The position numbers and the translations under genes are program-made. A DNA stretch of 64,000 nt from Leucobacter edaphi (GTDB lineage: Bacteria; Actinomycetota; Actinomycetes; Actinomycetales; Microbacteriaceae). Location: contig NZ_JAEHOI010000007.1 of NCBI RefSeq assembly GCF_016522535.1, positions 62,001 to 126,000 of the forward strand, written 5' to 3'. Below are positions 42,120 through 49,930 of the stretch, in pieces. The notes under the pieces were generated by a model. It did no database searches, was not told where the DNA came from, and worked only from the letters and a program-made list of their open reading frames with translations. Positions within the stretch are counted from its first letter, which is position 1. Each line of letters begins with the position of its first letter.

Positions 42120-42995
42120 AGCGAAGGTCGTGAGGAACACCGTGTCGCGCACGAGGGTCTCGGCGCGCCGGTACGTTGCGGCGTAGTTGTAGACGTTCTG
42201 CGCGGTCGGGAGCGCGGCGATCGTCGTCGCGACGAAGGTCTCGTGCGCGCCGAGTCCCATCGCGAGGGAGAGCAGCCAGGCGACGAGCGGCATCGCGAGC
42301 ACCTTCAGGCTGGTCGCGAAGAGGACCGCCCCGCGATCGCTGCCCGGCGCGAGCGCGCGCTGGCCGTGGAGCGAGATCCCGAAGCTCAGCAGCACCATCG
42401 GAATCGCTGCGCTGCCGATCATGGTGACGGGCGCCATCAGGAACTCCGGCACGGGGATCCGGAGCAGCGCGAAGAGCAGGCCCGCGACGGAGGCGAGGAT
42501 GATCGGGTTCGAGGCCGCGCGACCGAGCGCGACGATCGCCCCGCGCTGGTTTCCCCTCGTGGACTCCAGGATCGCGAGCACGATCGGGGCGAAGATCACG
42601 AGCTGCACGAGGAGCAGCGGCGCCACGTAGAGGGCGTCGCCGAGGATGTAGATCGCGACGGGGAGGCCGAGGTTATTCGAGTTGACGTACCCGGAGGCGG
42701 TTGCGCCGAGCGTTGTCGAGGCGAGGTCCCGGGGGAAGCGGAGCCGTGAGACGACCACGTACACTCCGGCGACGATCACGGCCGCGAGGCTCGTGACGAG
42801 GATCACCGGCGACAGCATGACGGCCGGATCGCTGTCCTTGAGCACGCCGAAGAGCAGCGCGGGCGTCGCCACGTAGAAGGCGACGCGATTGAGCACGAGG
42901 CGCTGATCGCCCTTCACGACGCCGGCGCGCGCCGCAACATAGCCGATCCCGATGATGCCGAGGATCAGGACGAAGCCCTGCAGGACGCCGAGCAT
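42072..42995 (-). CDS. AEC family (auxin efflux carrier-type) transporter
   Basis: A 307-residue membrane protein from ATG 42993-42995, about ten helices in two halves. The AEC pattern is visible in FVLILGIIGIGYVAARAGVV, SGYVNSNNLGLPVAIYILGD and HETFVATTIAALPTAQNVYN. AEC carriers in bacteria move di- or monocarboxylates such as malate. The ATG overlaps the stop of the TetR gene upstream, so the two form an operon. Confidence 0.9.
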   Translation of the reverse strand: MLGVLQGFVLILGIIGIGYVAARAGVVKGDQRLVLNRVAFYVATPALLFGVLKDSDPAVMLSPVILVTSLAAVIVAGVYVVVSRLRFPRDLASTTLGATASGYVNSNNLGLPVAIYILGDALYVAPLLLVQLVIFAPIVLAILESTRGNQRGAIVALGRAASNPIILASVAGLLFALLRIPVPEFLMAPVTMIGSAAIPMVLLSFGISLHGQRALAPGSDRGAVLFATSLKVLAMPLVAWLLSLAMGLGAHETFVATTIAALPTAQNVYNYAATYRRAETLVRDTVFLTTFASLPVIAAVAQLLGGG

Positions 42996-43675
42996 CAGCG
43001 GGTTTCGCCGGCCGCGCGGAGCCCGGCGACGAGCGCCGTGAGACCGAATTCGAAGGTCTCCGTCGCGACGCTTCGCCCGCGGGCCACGGCCGCCTCGCGC
43101 GCTGACCGCTCGGCGCTGGCGAGCGTTGGGGCGTTCGCCTCGGCCTCTGCGCCGGAGGGGCGCAGGTTGTCGTCGGGGGTCAGCGCGTCCAGCGCGGATC
43201 CGATCACGAACGATTCGACGGCAACGAGCGCCGGCACGATCAGGTGCTCCGGGTATCCGTCGCGGGCGAACGCCGCCGCGACGCGCTCGTAGTCGACCAT
43301 GGACTCCGGCTCGCTCTCGATCGGCAGCGTCGCGAGTGCGGCGATCAGCCCGGGGTGCGTGCCGAAGGTGTCACGGTAGGCGATCGCCCACGGGATGATC
43401 GCCTCGTGCCAGGGCAGGCGGTCGAAGCCGTGATCACCGACCCGCAGGGCGAGCTCACCGCGCATGCCCGCGATGAGGTCCGCGCGGCCGTGGAAGTAGT
43501 GGTGCAGGGCGGAGGGCTGCACGCCGAGTCGCCGGGCGAGGGCGGCCAGGGTGAAGTCCGCGCCGCGCTCCTCGGCCAGGGCGAACGCCCCAGCGAGGAT
43601 CGATTCGCGCGAGAGCACCGCACGCTTCGGGCGCCCGGCAGCGCGCTTCCCAGGAGTGGGCCCCGGCTCAGCCAT
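42995..43675 (-). CDS. TetR/AcrR family regulator
   Basis: About 226 residues from ATG 43673-43675 (MAEPGPTPGK); an in-frame TTG at 43711 would add 12 residues but lies in the presumed operator. HTH: ILAGAFALAEERGADFTLAA, LARRLGVQPSALHHYFHGRA. The C-terminal domain is like TetR_C members. First gene of the AEC operon, divergent from the amidohydrolase gene. Confidence 0.9.
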   Translation of the reverse strand: MAEPGPTPGKRAAGRPKRAVLSRESILAGAFALAEERGADFTLAALARRLGVQPSALHHYFHGRADLIAGMRGELALRVGDHGFDRLPWHEAIIPWAIAYRDTFGTHPGLIAALATLPIESEPESMVDYERVAAAFARDGYPEHLIVPALVAVESFVIGSALDALTPDDNLRPSGAEAEANAPTLASAERSAREAAVARGRSVATETFEFGLTALVAGLRAAGETR

Positions 43676-43706
43676 CGGGTCACCGCTTTCTCCGCTGTCT
43701 TGCGGG

Positions 43707-43716
43707 TTCAATTGAA
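43707..43716. promoter_or_regulatory. Palindrome in the TetR/amidohydrolase divergent region
   Basis: TTCAATTGAA at 43707-43716 is a perfect 10-bp palindrome in an AT-rich patch between the divergent genes, a suitable place for the TetR protein to control both directions. Further bases to 43740 are AT-rich and may contain the -10 of the amidohydrolase promoter. Confidence 0.4.
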
Positions 43717-43806
43717 TGAGCGTAAATTATCCTCTGATCTTCGAGTCAGGGCTCGGAGCACCGTGCGCCGGGGGCGGCGCGCGGGAACCAACACAGAGGA
43801 GTGGTC

Positions 43807-45456
43807 GTGTCAAGGACGATAGCCGACATCATCATCGAGGGTGCAGCCGTGCGCACGATCGAGCCGGGAGACGGCGAGCTCGCGCCCCGATCCATCGCGA
43901 TCGCGGACGGCCGGATCCTCGCGGTCGGGGAGCCCGATGGCGCCGACGCGATCCGCGAGGCGTTCGCAGGACCCTCGACCCGGATCGACGATGCGCGCAC
44001 CCGCACGATCACCCCGGGCCTGATCGACGCCCATCTCCACCCGATCCAGGGCGTCGAGCTCTGCCAGGGAATCGATCTCGGCGGGATCGAGAACCGCCGC
44101 CAGCTCGACGAGGCGCTCCGCGCGGAAGCCGCGCGCGTGCGCGGCGGCGAGGCCGGAGGCTGGGTGCGCGGCTGGAATCTCGACTACGCCGTCTTTGAGG
44201 GCGTGCCGCTCAGCTCCGAGCTCATCGACGACGCGCTCGGCGGCCTCCCCGGAATCCTGTTCTTCTTCGATTTCCACACCGCGCTCGCGAGCACCGAGGG
44301 GCTCGCGCGCGGTGGCGTCACCGGCGCGCGCGACTTCGGCGACAGCTCCGAGATCGTCGTGCGCGGCGACGGCACGCCAACTGGCGAGCTGCGCGAAGAG
44401 AGCTCCTACCGCTCGATCGTCGAGGCGGCCCCGAAGCCGACCTTCGAGGAGACCCTCGAGGCCTCCCGCGCTACCTTCGCCGGCATGCGCCGCTCGGGCC
44501 TCACGGGCGGCACGATCATGGACGGCAACTCCGAGACGCTCGACCTGCTCGAGGCGCTCGCCGGATCCGGCGACGGCCTGCCGGTGCGCATCGCGAGCGC
44601 GATGGACGTACGCCCCACTTTCTCCGCCGACGAGCGCGCCGCGATCGCCGCGCAGCGCGACCGCGCGGGCAAGCGTTGGCGCGGCGGCATCATCAAGCTC
44701 TACGCCGACGGCGTCATCGAGACCGGAGCCGGCTGGCTCTACGAGCCCGACGCCGAGGGCGAAGGAATCACCGGATTCTGGGATGATCAGGCCCGCTTCG
44801 TCGAGGCCGTGCGCGAATTCACCGACGCGGGCTTCCAGGTCGCGACGCACGCGATCGGCGATCGCGCCGTCGGCGAGACGATTACGGCCTACGAGGCTGC
44901 GGGGCTGCGCCCCCAGGGCGGTCCGGTGCACCGGATCGAGCACCTTGAGACCCTCACGCCCGAGGACATCGCGCGCCTCGCAGCAACCGGGATCGCCGCC
45001 TCGATGCAGCTCCCGCACATGCAGTGGCGGATCGCGGACGGCAGCGACGAGTGGTCGCGTCGACTCGGCCCCGAGCGCGCGGCCCGCGCCTGGAACGCCG
45101 GCTCCGTGCTCCGCGCCGGCGCTCCGCTCGCGCTCGGCTCGGACTGGCCGATCGCGGACCTCGACGCGCGCTTCGGCCTCGCCTGGTCGGTGCTGCGCCG
45201 CCACCCTGGGGACCGCGACGGATTCGTGTATGAGCCCCACGAGCGGCTCACGAACGCGGAAGCCCTCCACGGGTACACGCGAGGCGCCGCCCTCGCGCAG
45301 GGCGACGAAGACCTGGGCGTGATCCGTCCGGGCGCCATCGCCGACCTCGCCGTCTGGGCTGAGGACCCGGTGCGGGTGAACGGCGACGATCTCGCCGAGC
45401 TGCCCGTCATCTCGACCTACGTCGACGGAATCCGCGAGGATCACCTGGCCGAATAA
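43807..45456 (+). CDS. Amidohydrolase (YtcJ/amidohydro_3 family)
   Basis: About 549 residues from GTG 43807, chosen because GAGGAG lies six bases upstream; a GTG at 43801 is inside that site. Metal-binding motifs are GLIDAHLHP (H76, H78), a Lys in GGIIKLYADGV, ATHAIGDRAV, VHRIEHLE and LGSDWPIADL. YtcJ-like enzymes hydrolyse C-N bonds of small amides or heterocycles; the substrate is unknown. The NhaC-like antiporter gene follows after 109 bases, suggesting linked uptake or export. Confidence 0.9.
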   Translation: MSRTIADIIIEGAAVRTIEPGDGELAPRSIAIADGRILAVGEPDGADAIREAFAGPSTRIDDARTRTITPGLIDAHLHPIQGVELCQGIDLGGIENRRQLDEALRAEAARVRGGEAGGWVRGWNLDYAVFEGVPLSSELIDDALGGLPGILFFFDFHTALASTEGLARGGVTGARDFGDSSEIVVRGDGTPTGELREESSYRSIVEAAPKPTFEETLEASRATFAGMRRSGLTGGTIMDGNSETLDLLEALAGSGDGLPVRIASAMDVRPTFSADERAAIAAQRDRAGKRWRGGIIKLYADGVIETGAGWLYEPDAEGEGITGFWDDQARFVEAVREFTDAGFQVATHAIGDRAVGETITAYEAAGLRPQGGPVHRIEHLETLTPEDIARLAATGIAASMQLPHMQWRIADGSDEWSRRLGPERAARAWNAGSVLRAGAPLALGSDWPIADLDARFGLAWSVLRRHPGDRDGFVYEPHERLTNAEALHGYTRGAALAQGDEDLGVIRPGAIADLAVWAEDPVRVNGDDLAELPVISTYVDGIREDHLAE

Positions 45457-45476
45457 CGGCGGCGCGCACGCCGCAC

Positions 45477-45504
45477 CACGCATCACGCATCACGCACCAC
45501 GCAC
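45477..45504 (+). repeat. Four heptamer repeats between amidohydrolase and antiporter genes
   Basis: CACGCAT, CACGCAT, CACGCAC, CACGCAC run head-to-tail from 45477 to 45504, in the noncoding gap. They are followed by further CAC-rich sequence to about 45545. Confidence 0.75.
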
Positions 45505-45565
45505 CACACACTCTGCACCCACCACTTCTGCATCCCGCAGCGATGCCCTTCTCCTGAGGACACCC

Positions 45566-46948
45566 ATGGACCCACAAAACACCGCACTCGCGATCCTGCC
45601 AGTGATCACCGTGCTGCTCGTCTCCGTGCTCACCAAGCGCGCCCTGCTCGGCCTGCTCTCGGGCACGATCGTCGGGGCGATCCTGCTCGGCGGCTGGGGA
45701 TTCTTCGACACGCTCGTCGCGACCTTCGGCAAGTCGATGTCGAACGAGACCGTCCACTGGCTCGCGCTCGTGGTCGTGCTGTTCGGCATCCTGATCGCCT
45801 ACTTCAACGCGTCGGGGGCGGTCAGCGATTTCGCGCGCTGGACCGAGAAGTTCGTCAACTCGCGACGGAAATCCCTGCTCCTGACCTGGCTGCTCACGGT
45901 TGCGCTGTTCATCGATGACTACCTCAACGCGCTCACCGTCGGCACGTCGATGAAGAAGGTCACCGACCGCTACAACGTGCCGCGCACCCTGCTCGGCACG
46001 ATCGTGAAGCTCACCTCGGCGCCGATCGCGGTCATCATCCCGTTCTCGACCTGGGCTGTCTTCTTCTCCGCGCTCCTCGAGCAGGACGGCGTCACCGTCA
46101 ACGGCTCCGGCTTCGGCGCCTACGTGCAGGGGCTCCCGTTCGTGTTCTTCGGCTGGTTCGCGCTCGCGATCGGCCTGCTGCTCGCCCTCGGCGTGATCCC
46201 GCTCGTCGGCCCGCTCCGCAGGGAGCAGCTCCGCGTCGACCGCACCGGAGACCCGCTGCCCGAGGGCCTCACCGAGGAGGAGCGCGCCGCAGAGCTCTCC
46301 GATGAGACCGACACCGGCCACAGGCCGCTGCCGTTCAACTTCCTGATCCCGATCATCACCCTGATCGCCGTCACGATCTTCACCGAGGTCGACATCGTGA
46401 AGGGCTCCGCTGCCGCCGTGGTCGTCGCGATCATTCTCTACGTCGCGCAGAAGCGGATGACGATCAAGGCCGTGTTCGAGAGCGCCTTCGAGGGCATCAT
46501 GAGCATGGGGTACGTGATGGTGCTCTTCGTGCTCGCGTTCATGGTGCAGCAGATGAACATGGATCTGAAGCTCGCCGAGTGGGTCATCGGGGTGACCGAG
46601 CCCGTCATGCACGGCGCCTGGCTACCCGCGATCGTGTTCCTCGTCTGCGGTGTCTACGCCTACGCGACGGGCGCGTTCTGGGATCTCGCCGCGGTCATCA
46701 CGCCCGTGGTGCTGCCCCTCGCGATCGCCGTCGGGGTCGACCCCGTGCTCGCCGGCACGGCGGTCTTCTCGGGCGCCGCGCTCGGCTCGACCACCTGCCT
46801 CTACGGCGACGGCATCATCCTCGCCTCGAAGTCGGTCGGCGTGAAGCCGCTCAACCTGATGCTGTCGATCCTGCCGTACGCGGCGGTGGCCGCGGTGCTC
46901 ACGCTCATCGCCTACGTGATCGCGGGCTTCGCGATCGTGGGGGCGTAG
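45566..46948 (+). CDS. Na+/H+ antiporter NhaC family protein
   Basis: A 460-residue membrane protein from ATG 45566 with ten or more helices. The family marks are LFIDDYLNALTVGTSMKKVT and PIAVIIPFSTWAVFFSALLE, and the C-terminal AVFSGAALGSTTCLYGDGII. This is the NhaC/MleN-like fold, which includes malate-lactate and other organic-acid antiporters as well as Na+/H+ exchangers, so cation specificity is not certain. Confidence 0.88.
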   Translation: MDPQNTALAILPVITVLLVSVLTKRALLGLLSGTIVGAILLGGWGFFDTLVATFGKSMSNETVHWLALVVVLFGILIAYFNASGAVSDFARWTEKFVNSRRKSLLLTWLLTVALFIDDYLNALTVGTSMKKVTDRYNVPRTLLGTIVKLTSAPIAVIIPFSTWAVFFSALLEQDGVTVNGSGFGAYVQGLPFVFFGWFALAIGLLLALGVIPLVGPLRREQLRVDRTGDPLPEGLTEEERAAELSDETDTGHRPLPFNFLIPIITLIAVTIFTEVDIVKGSAAAVVVAIILYVAQKRMTIKAVFESAFEGIMSMGYVMVLFVLAFMVQQMNMDLKLAEWVIGVTEPVMHGAWLPAIVFLVCGVYAYATGAFWDLAAVITPVVLPLAIAVGVDPVLAGTAVFSGAALGSTTCLYGDGIILASKSVGVKPLNLMLSILPYAAVAAVLTLIAYVIAGFAIVGA

Positions 46949-47073
46949 CGGGGCGCTCGCCGCAGCGGATGCTGATCAGGGCCCGTTCCGGTGGTTTCGC
47001 CGGGGCGGGCTCCTGCGTTTCCGCGATCCGGTGCGCGGATCGGCGCCCCGCACAGCCGCGACGCCGCCTCGGC

Positions 47074-48009
47074 TCAGCGCAGCGCCAGCGCCGCCTCCTC
47101 CGTGATCACGCGGGTGAGGGCGTCGAGGAGCGGGGAGTCGAGGCGCCAGCGCTGCCAGTAGAGCGGCAGGTCGATTGCGGCGTTCGGCCCGACCTCGACG
47201 AGGCGTCCGGCCGCGATGAGCTCGCCGCACTGGAGTTCGGGGAGCATGCCCCAGCCCATGCCGAGCTCGACGGCGTGCGCGAACTCCGCCGACGACGGCA
47301 CGAGGTGCCGCGGCGGCGTCACGGTCGCCCGCGTGAAGCGCCTGATGAAGCGGTGCTGGAACATGTCGTGCCGGTCGAACTCGATGATCGGGGCGGCGCC
47401 GAGGGACTCCGCGTTCACACCGCGCGCGAAGTGCCGCCCCGCGAACTCGGGGCTCGCGACGGCGCGATAGCGGTCGACGCCGAGCTTCGTGGACACGCAG
47501 CCCGGCACCGGCTCCCGCGTCGCCGTGACCGCCGCCATCACGTCGCCGCGACGCAGCCGCTCCGTCGAGATCGACTCGTCGGCCCTGATCAGCTCGAAAC
47601 GCGCGCCCGTCTCGCGGGCGGCGCGCGCGATCGCGGGCACGAACCAGGTCGCCAGGGTGTCCGCGTTGACGACGATCGGGATCACGGCCGCCGTGCCCGG
47701 GGCGGCGCCGTCGGTCCCCGCTCCGCCGTCGCCCGCGCCGCCCGGCCCCGCGCCGACGCCGAGTTCGAGCGCCGCGTCGCCGACGAGTCGCTCGAACTGG
47801 CGCGCGAGCCGCAACACCGTTGCGCCGGCCTCCGTCACCTCGACGGGCCGGGTGCGGCGCAGCAGGACGGTGCCGACCCGCTGCTCGAGGGCCCGCACCC
47901 GCTGGCTCACCGCCGACGGTGTGACGTGGAGCGCGCGGGCCGCGCCCTCGAAGCTGCCCTCCGCGATGATCGCCGCGAATGTGGTGAGGTGCTCGACGGG
48001 CAGGTCCAC
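47074..48009 (-). CDS. lysG: LysR family regulator of amino-acid export (LysG/ArgP)
   Basis: A 311-residue LysR protein starting at ATG 48007-48009 (MDLPVEHLTTFAAIIAEGSF). The HTH is ARALHVTPSAVSQRVRALEQ, with RPVEVTEAGATVLRLARQFE after it, the pattern of LysG/ArgP. The effector domain has FIRRFTRATVTPPRHLVPSS. Between the two domains (about residues 84-106) there is an unusual Gly/Ala-rich insertion. In Corynebacterium LysG activates lysE when lysine, arginine or histidine is high. It is divergent from the lysE-like gene with 146 bases between starts. Confidence 0.93.
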   Translation of the reverse strand: MDLPVEHLTTFAAIIAEGSFEGAARALHVTPSAVSQRVRALEQRVGTVLLRRTRPVEVTEAGATVLRLARQFERLVGDAALELGVGAGPGGAGDGGAGTDGAAPGTAAVIPIVVNADTLATWFVPAIARAARETGARFELIRADESISTERLRRGDVMAAVTATREPVPGCVSTKLGVDRYRAVASPEFAGRHFARGVNAESLGAAPIIEFDRHDMFQHRFIRRFTRATVTPPRHLVPSSAEFAHAVELGMGWGMLPELQCGELIAAGRLVEVGPNAAIDLPLYWQRWRLDSPLLDALTRVITEEAALALR

Positions 48010-48073
48010 GGGCGCTCCTTGCTGGCGGGGGTGTGATCCGGAACCGGGTTGTGATCCGGCTCAGGGTTGTAAA

Positions 48074-48117
48074 TGAAGCAATTTTGATGATCCTTCAGAA
48101 AGTTTAGGGATTCTGAA
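48074..48117. promoter_or_regulatory. Overlapping inverted repeats between lysG and the exporter gene
   Basis: TTCAGAA (48094-48100) and TTCTGAA (48111-48117) are perfect 7-bp arms with a 10-base spacer; overlapping it, TGAAG (48074-48078) and CTTCA (48093-48097) form a dyad with 14-base spacing. These are probable LysG binding sites. Downstream, TAACGT (48143-48148) is a -10 box only seven bases from the exporter ATG, so its mRNA may be leaderless. Confidence 0.65.
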
Positions 48118-48155
48118 TTCGTGGCGCGAGCGATCCGGCCCGTAACGTCGAAACC

Positions 48156-48770
48156 ATGTTCCTTCCCTTCCTCGTCGGCATGGGCAGCGGCCTGTCCCTC
48201 ATCGTGGCGATCGGCGCCCAGAACGCCTTCGTGCTGCGCCAGGGCATCCGCCGCGAACACGTCCTCCCCGTTGTGCTGATCTGCGGATTGACCGACGCGC
48301 TGCTCGAGACGCTCGGCGTGGTCGGCATCGGCTACGTCGTGGAGCGGGCGCCCGTGGTGCTCGAGATCGTGCGCTGGGGCGGTGTCGCGTTCCTGCTCTG
48401 GTACGCGTGGACGGCCGCCCGGCGCGCCATGAAGCCCGAGGTGCTCGTCGCCGGTGAGGGCGGCACGAGCTCGCTCAAGCGCACGATCCTCGCCTGCCTC
48501 GCGATCACCTACCTCAACCCGCACGTGTACCTCGACACGATGGTGCTCATGGGGTCGATCGGCAACGCGCAGGGCGACCCCGCTCGCTGGTGGTTCGTCG
48601 CGGGCGGCGCGCTCGCGAGCATCGCCTGGTTCTTCCTGCTCGGCTACGGCGCCAGGGCGCTGACCAGGTTCTTCGCGACGCCACGCTCGTGGCAGATCCT
48701 CGACGGGGTGGTCGCGGTCGTGATGCTCGTGATCGCCGCGCGGCTCGTGTTCGGCGGGGTCGGGGTATAG
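48156..48770 (+). CDS. LysE/ArgO family basic amino acid exporter
   Basis: A 204-residue membrane protein from ATG 48156, about six helices. LysE marks are LIVAIGAQNAFVLRQGIRRE at the N-terminus, ICGLTDALLETLGVVGIGYV, and LAITYLNPHVYLDTMVLMGS. LysE exports lysine and arginine when peptides overload the cell; the divergent LysG supports this. Whether it prefers lysine or arginine cannot be told. Confidence 0.92.
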   Translation: MFLPFLVGMGSGLSLIVAIGAQNAFVLRQGIRREHVLPVVLICGLTDALLETLGVVGIGYVVERAPVVLEIVRWGGVAFLLWYAWTAARRAMKPEVLVAGEGGTSSLKRTILACLAITYLNPHVYLDTMVLMGSIGNAQGDPARWWFVAGGALASIAWFFLLGYGARALTRFFATPRSWQILDGVVAVVMLVIAARLVFGGVGV

Positions 48771-48802
48771 CGCGAGGGCCTCCTCGGGGACAGCCGACGA
48801 AG

Positions 48803-49873
48803 CTACGCCGACAGCGCGTGCACGAGCGCGTCGACGTCGCCCGGCGTCGTGTCGAACGCGCACATGAGCCGGTACAGCTCCGGATCGCCCGGCCATGGGC
48901 CGAACTGGAAGCGTTCCTGCGCGCGGGCGATGCACGTGGCGGGAATCCGCGCGAACACGGCGTTCGACTCGACGGGGTAGGCGATCCGGATCCCGGATCC
49001 CGATCCGTCACGCTCGTCCTCGCCCTCGCAGACCCCTGCGATTCCGGCGACGAGCCGCGCGGCCATCGCGTTCGCGTGGCGGGCCGAGCGCTCCCAGAGG
49101 TCGCCCTCGTAGAGCGCGAGGAGCTGGGCCGAGACGAAACGCATTTTCGATGCGAGCTGCAGATCGATCTTGCGGAGATACTCGATCCCTGGCGTCTCCT
49201 CGGGGGTGAGGGCGATCACAGCTTCTGCGCCGAGCAGGCCGTTCTTCGTGCCGCCGAGGCTGACGATGTCGGCCCCCACGTCGCGCGTGATCGCGCCGAG
49301 CGTCGTGCCCAGGTGGGTGGCCGCGTTGCCGAGCCGTGAACCGTCGAGGTGGAAGCGCATGCCGAGACCGTGCGCGTGATCCGCGAGCGCGCGCAGCTCG
49401 TCGGGCGTGTAACAGGTGCCGAACTCCGTGACCTGCGCCACCGAGACCACGCTCGGCTGCGCGCGATGCTGGCTCCCGAAGCCCCAGGCCTCCCGGTCCA
49501 CGAGCTCCGGGGTGAGCTTGCCGTCTGGCGTCGCCACGGGGAGGAGCTTCAGCCCGCCTGTCTTCTCCGGGGCGCCCGTCTCGTCGACCGCGATGTGCGC
49601 CGCCGACGCGCAGATCACCGCGCCCCACCGCGGGGCCGCCGCCTGCAGCGCGAGCACGTTCGCGCCCGTGCCGTTCAGCACGGGGAACGCCTCGGTGCCC
49701 TCGCCGAACAGCCGCTGCGCGAGCTCGCGGAAGCGGGCCGTCCAGTCGTCGCCGCCGTACGCCGGCGCGTGGCCGACGTTCGCCGCCGCGATCGCGGCGA
49801 GCACCTCCGGGTGCACCCCCGCCCAATTGTCGGAGGCGAAGAAGCGGCTGATGGAGGCGTCGTGTGCGGTCAC
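48803..49873 (-). CDS. Low-specificity L-threonine aldolase
   Basis: About 356 residues from GTG 49871-49873 (VTAHDASISRFFASDNW). The frame is open for more than 3 kb further upstream, but that part is antisense to three other genes. The PLP-binding Lys is K210 in SLGGTKNG and the PLP-nitrogen Asp is D178 in FHLDGSRLGN; the N-terminal FASDNWAGVHPEVLAAI and NGTGANVLAL are typical. It cleaves L-threonine/allo-threonine to glycine and acetaldehyde. Convergent with the LysE-type gene, 32 bases apart. Confidence 0.92.
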   Translation of the reverse strand: MTAHDASISRFFASDNWAGVHPEVLAAIAAANVGHAPAYGGDDWTARFRELAQRLFGEGTEAFPVLNGTGANVLALQAAAPRWGAVICASAAHIAVDETGAPEKTGGLKLLPVATPDGKLTPELVDREAWGFGSQHRAQPSVVSVAQVTEFGTCYTPDELRALADHAHGLGMRFHLDGSRLGNAATHLGTTLGAITRDVGADIVSLGGTKNGLLGAEAVIALTPEETPGIEYLRKIDLQLASKMRFVSAQLLALYEGDLWERSARHANAMAARLVAGIAGVCEGEDERDGSGSGIRIAYPVESNAVFARIPATCIARAQERFQFGPWPGDPELYRLMCAFDTTPGDVDALVHALSA

Positions 49874-49930
49874 GGAACCCAGGGTACGCCCGCGTGTGCT
49901 CCGGCGCACGGGCGGCATTAGGCTCGACCC

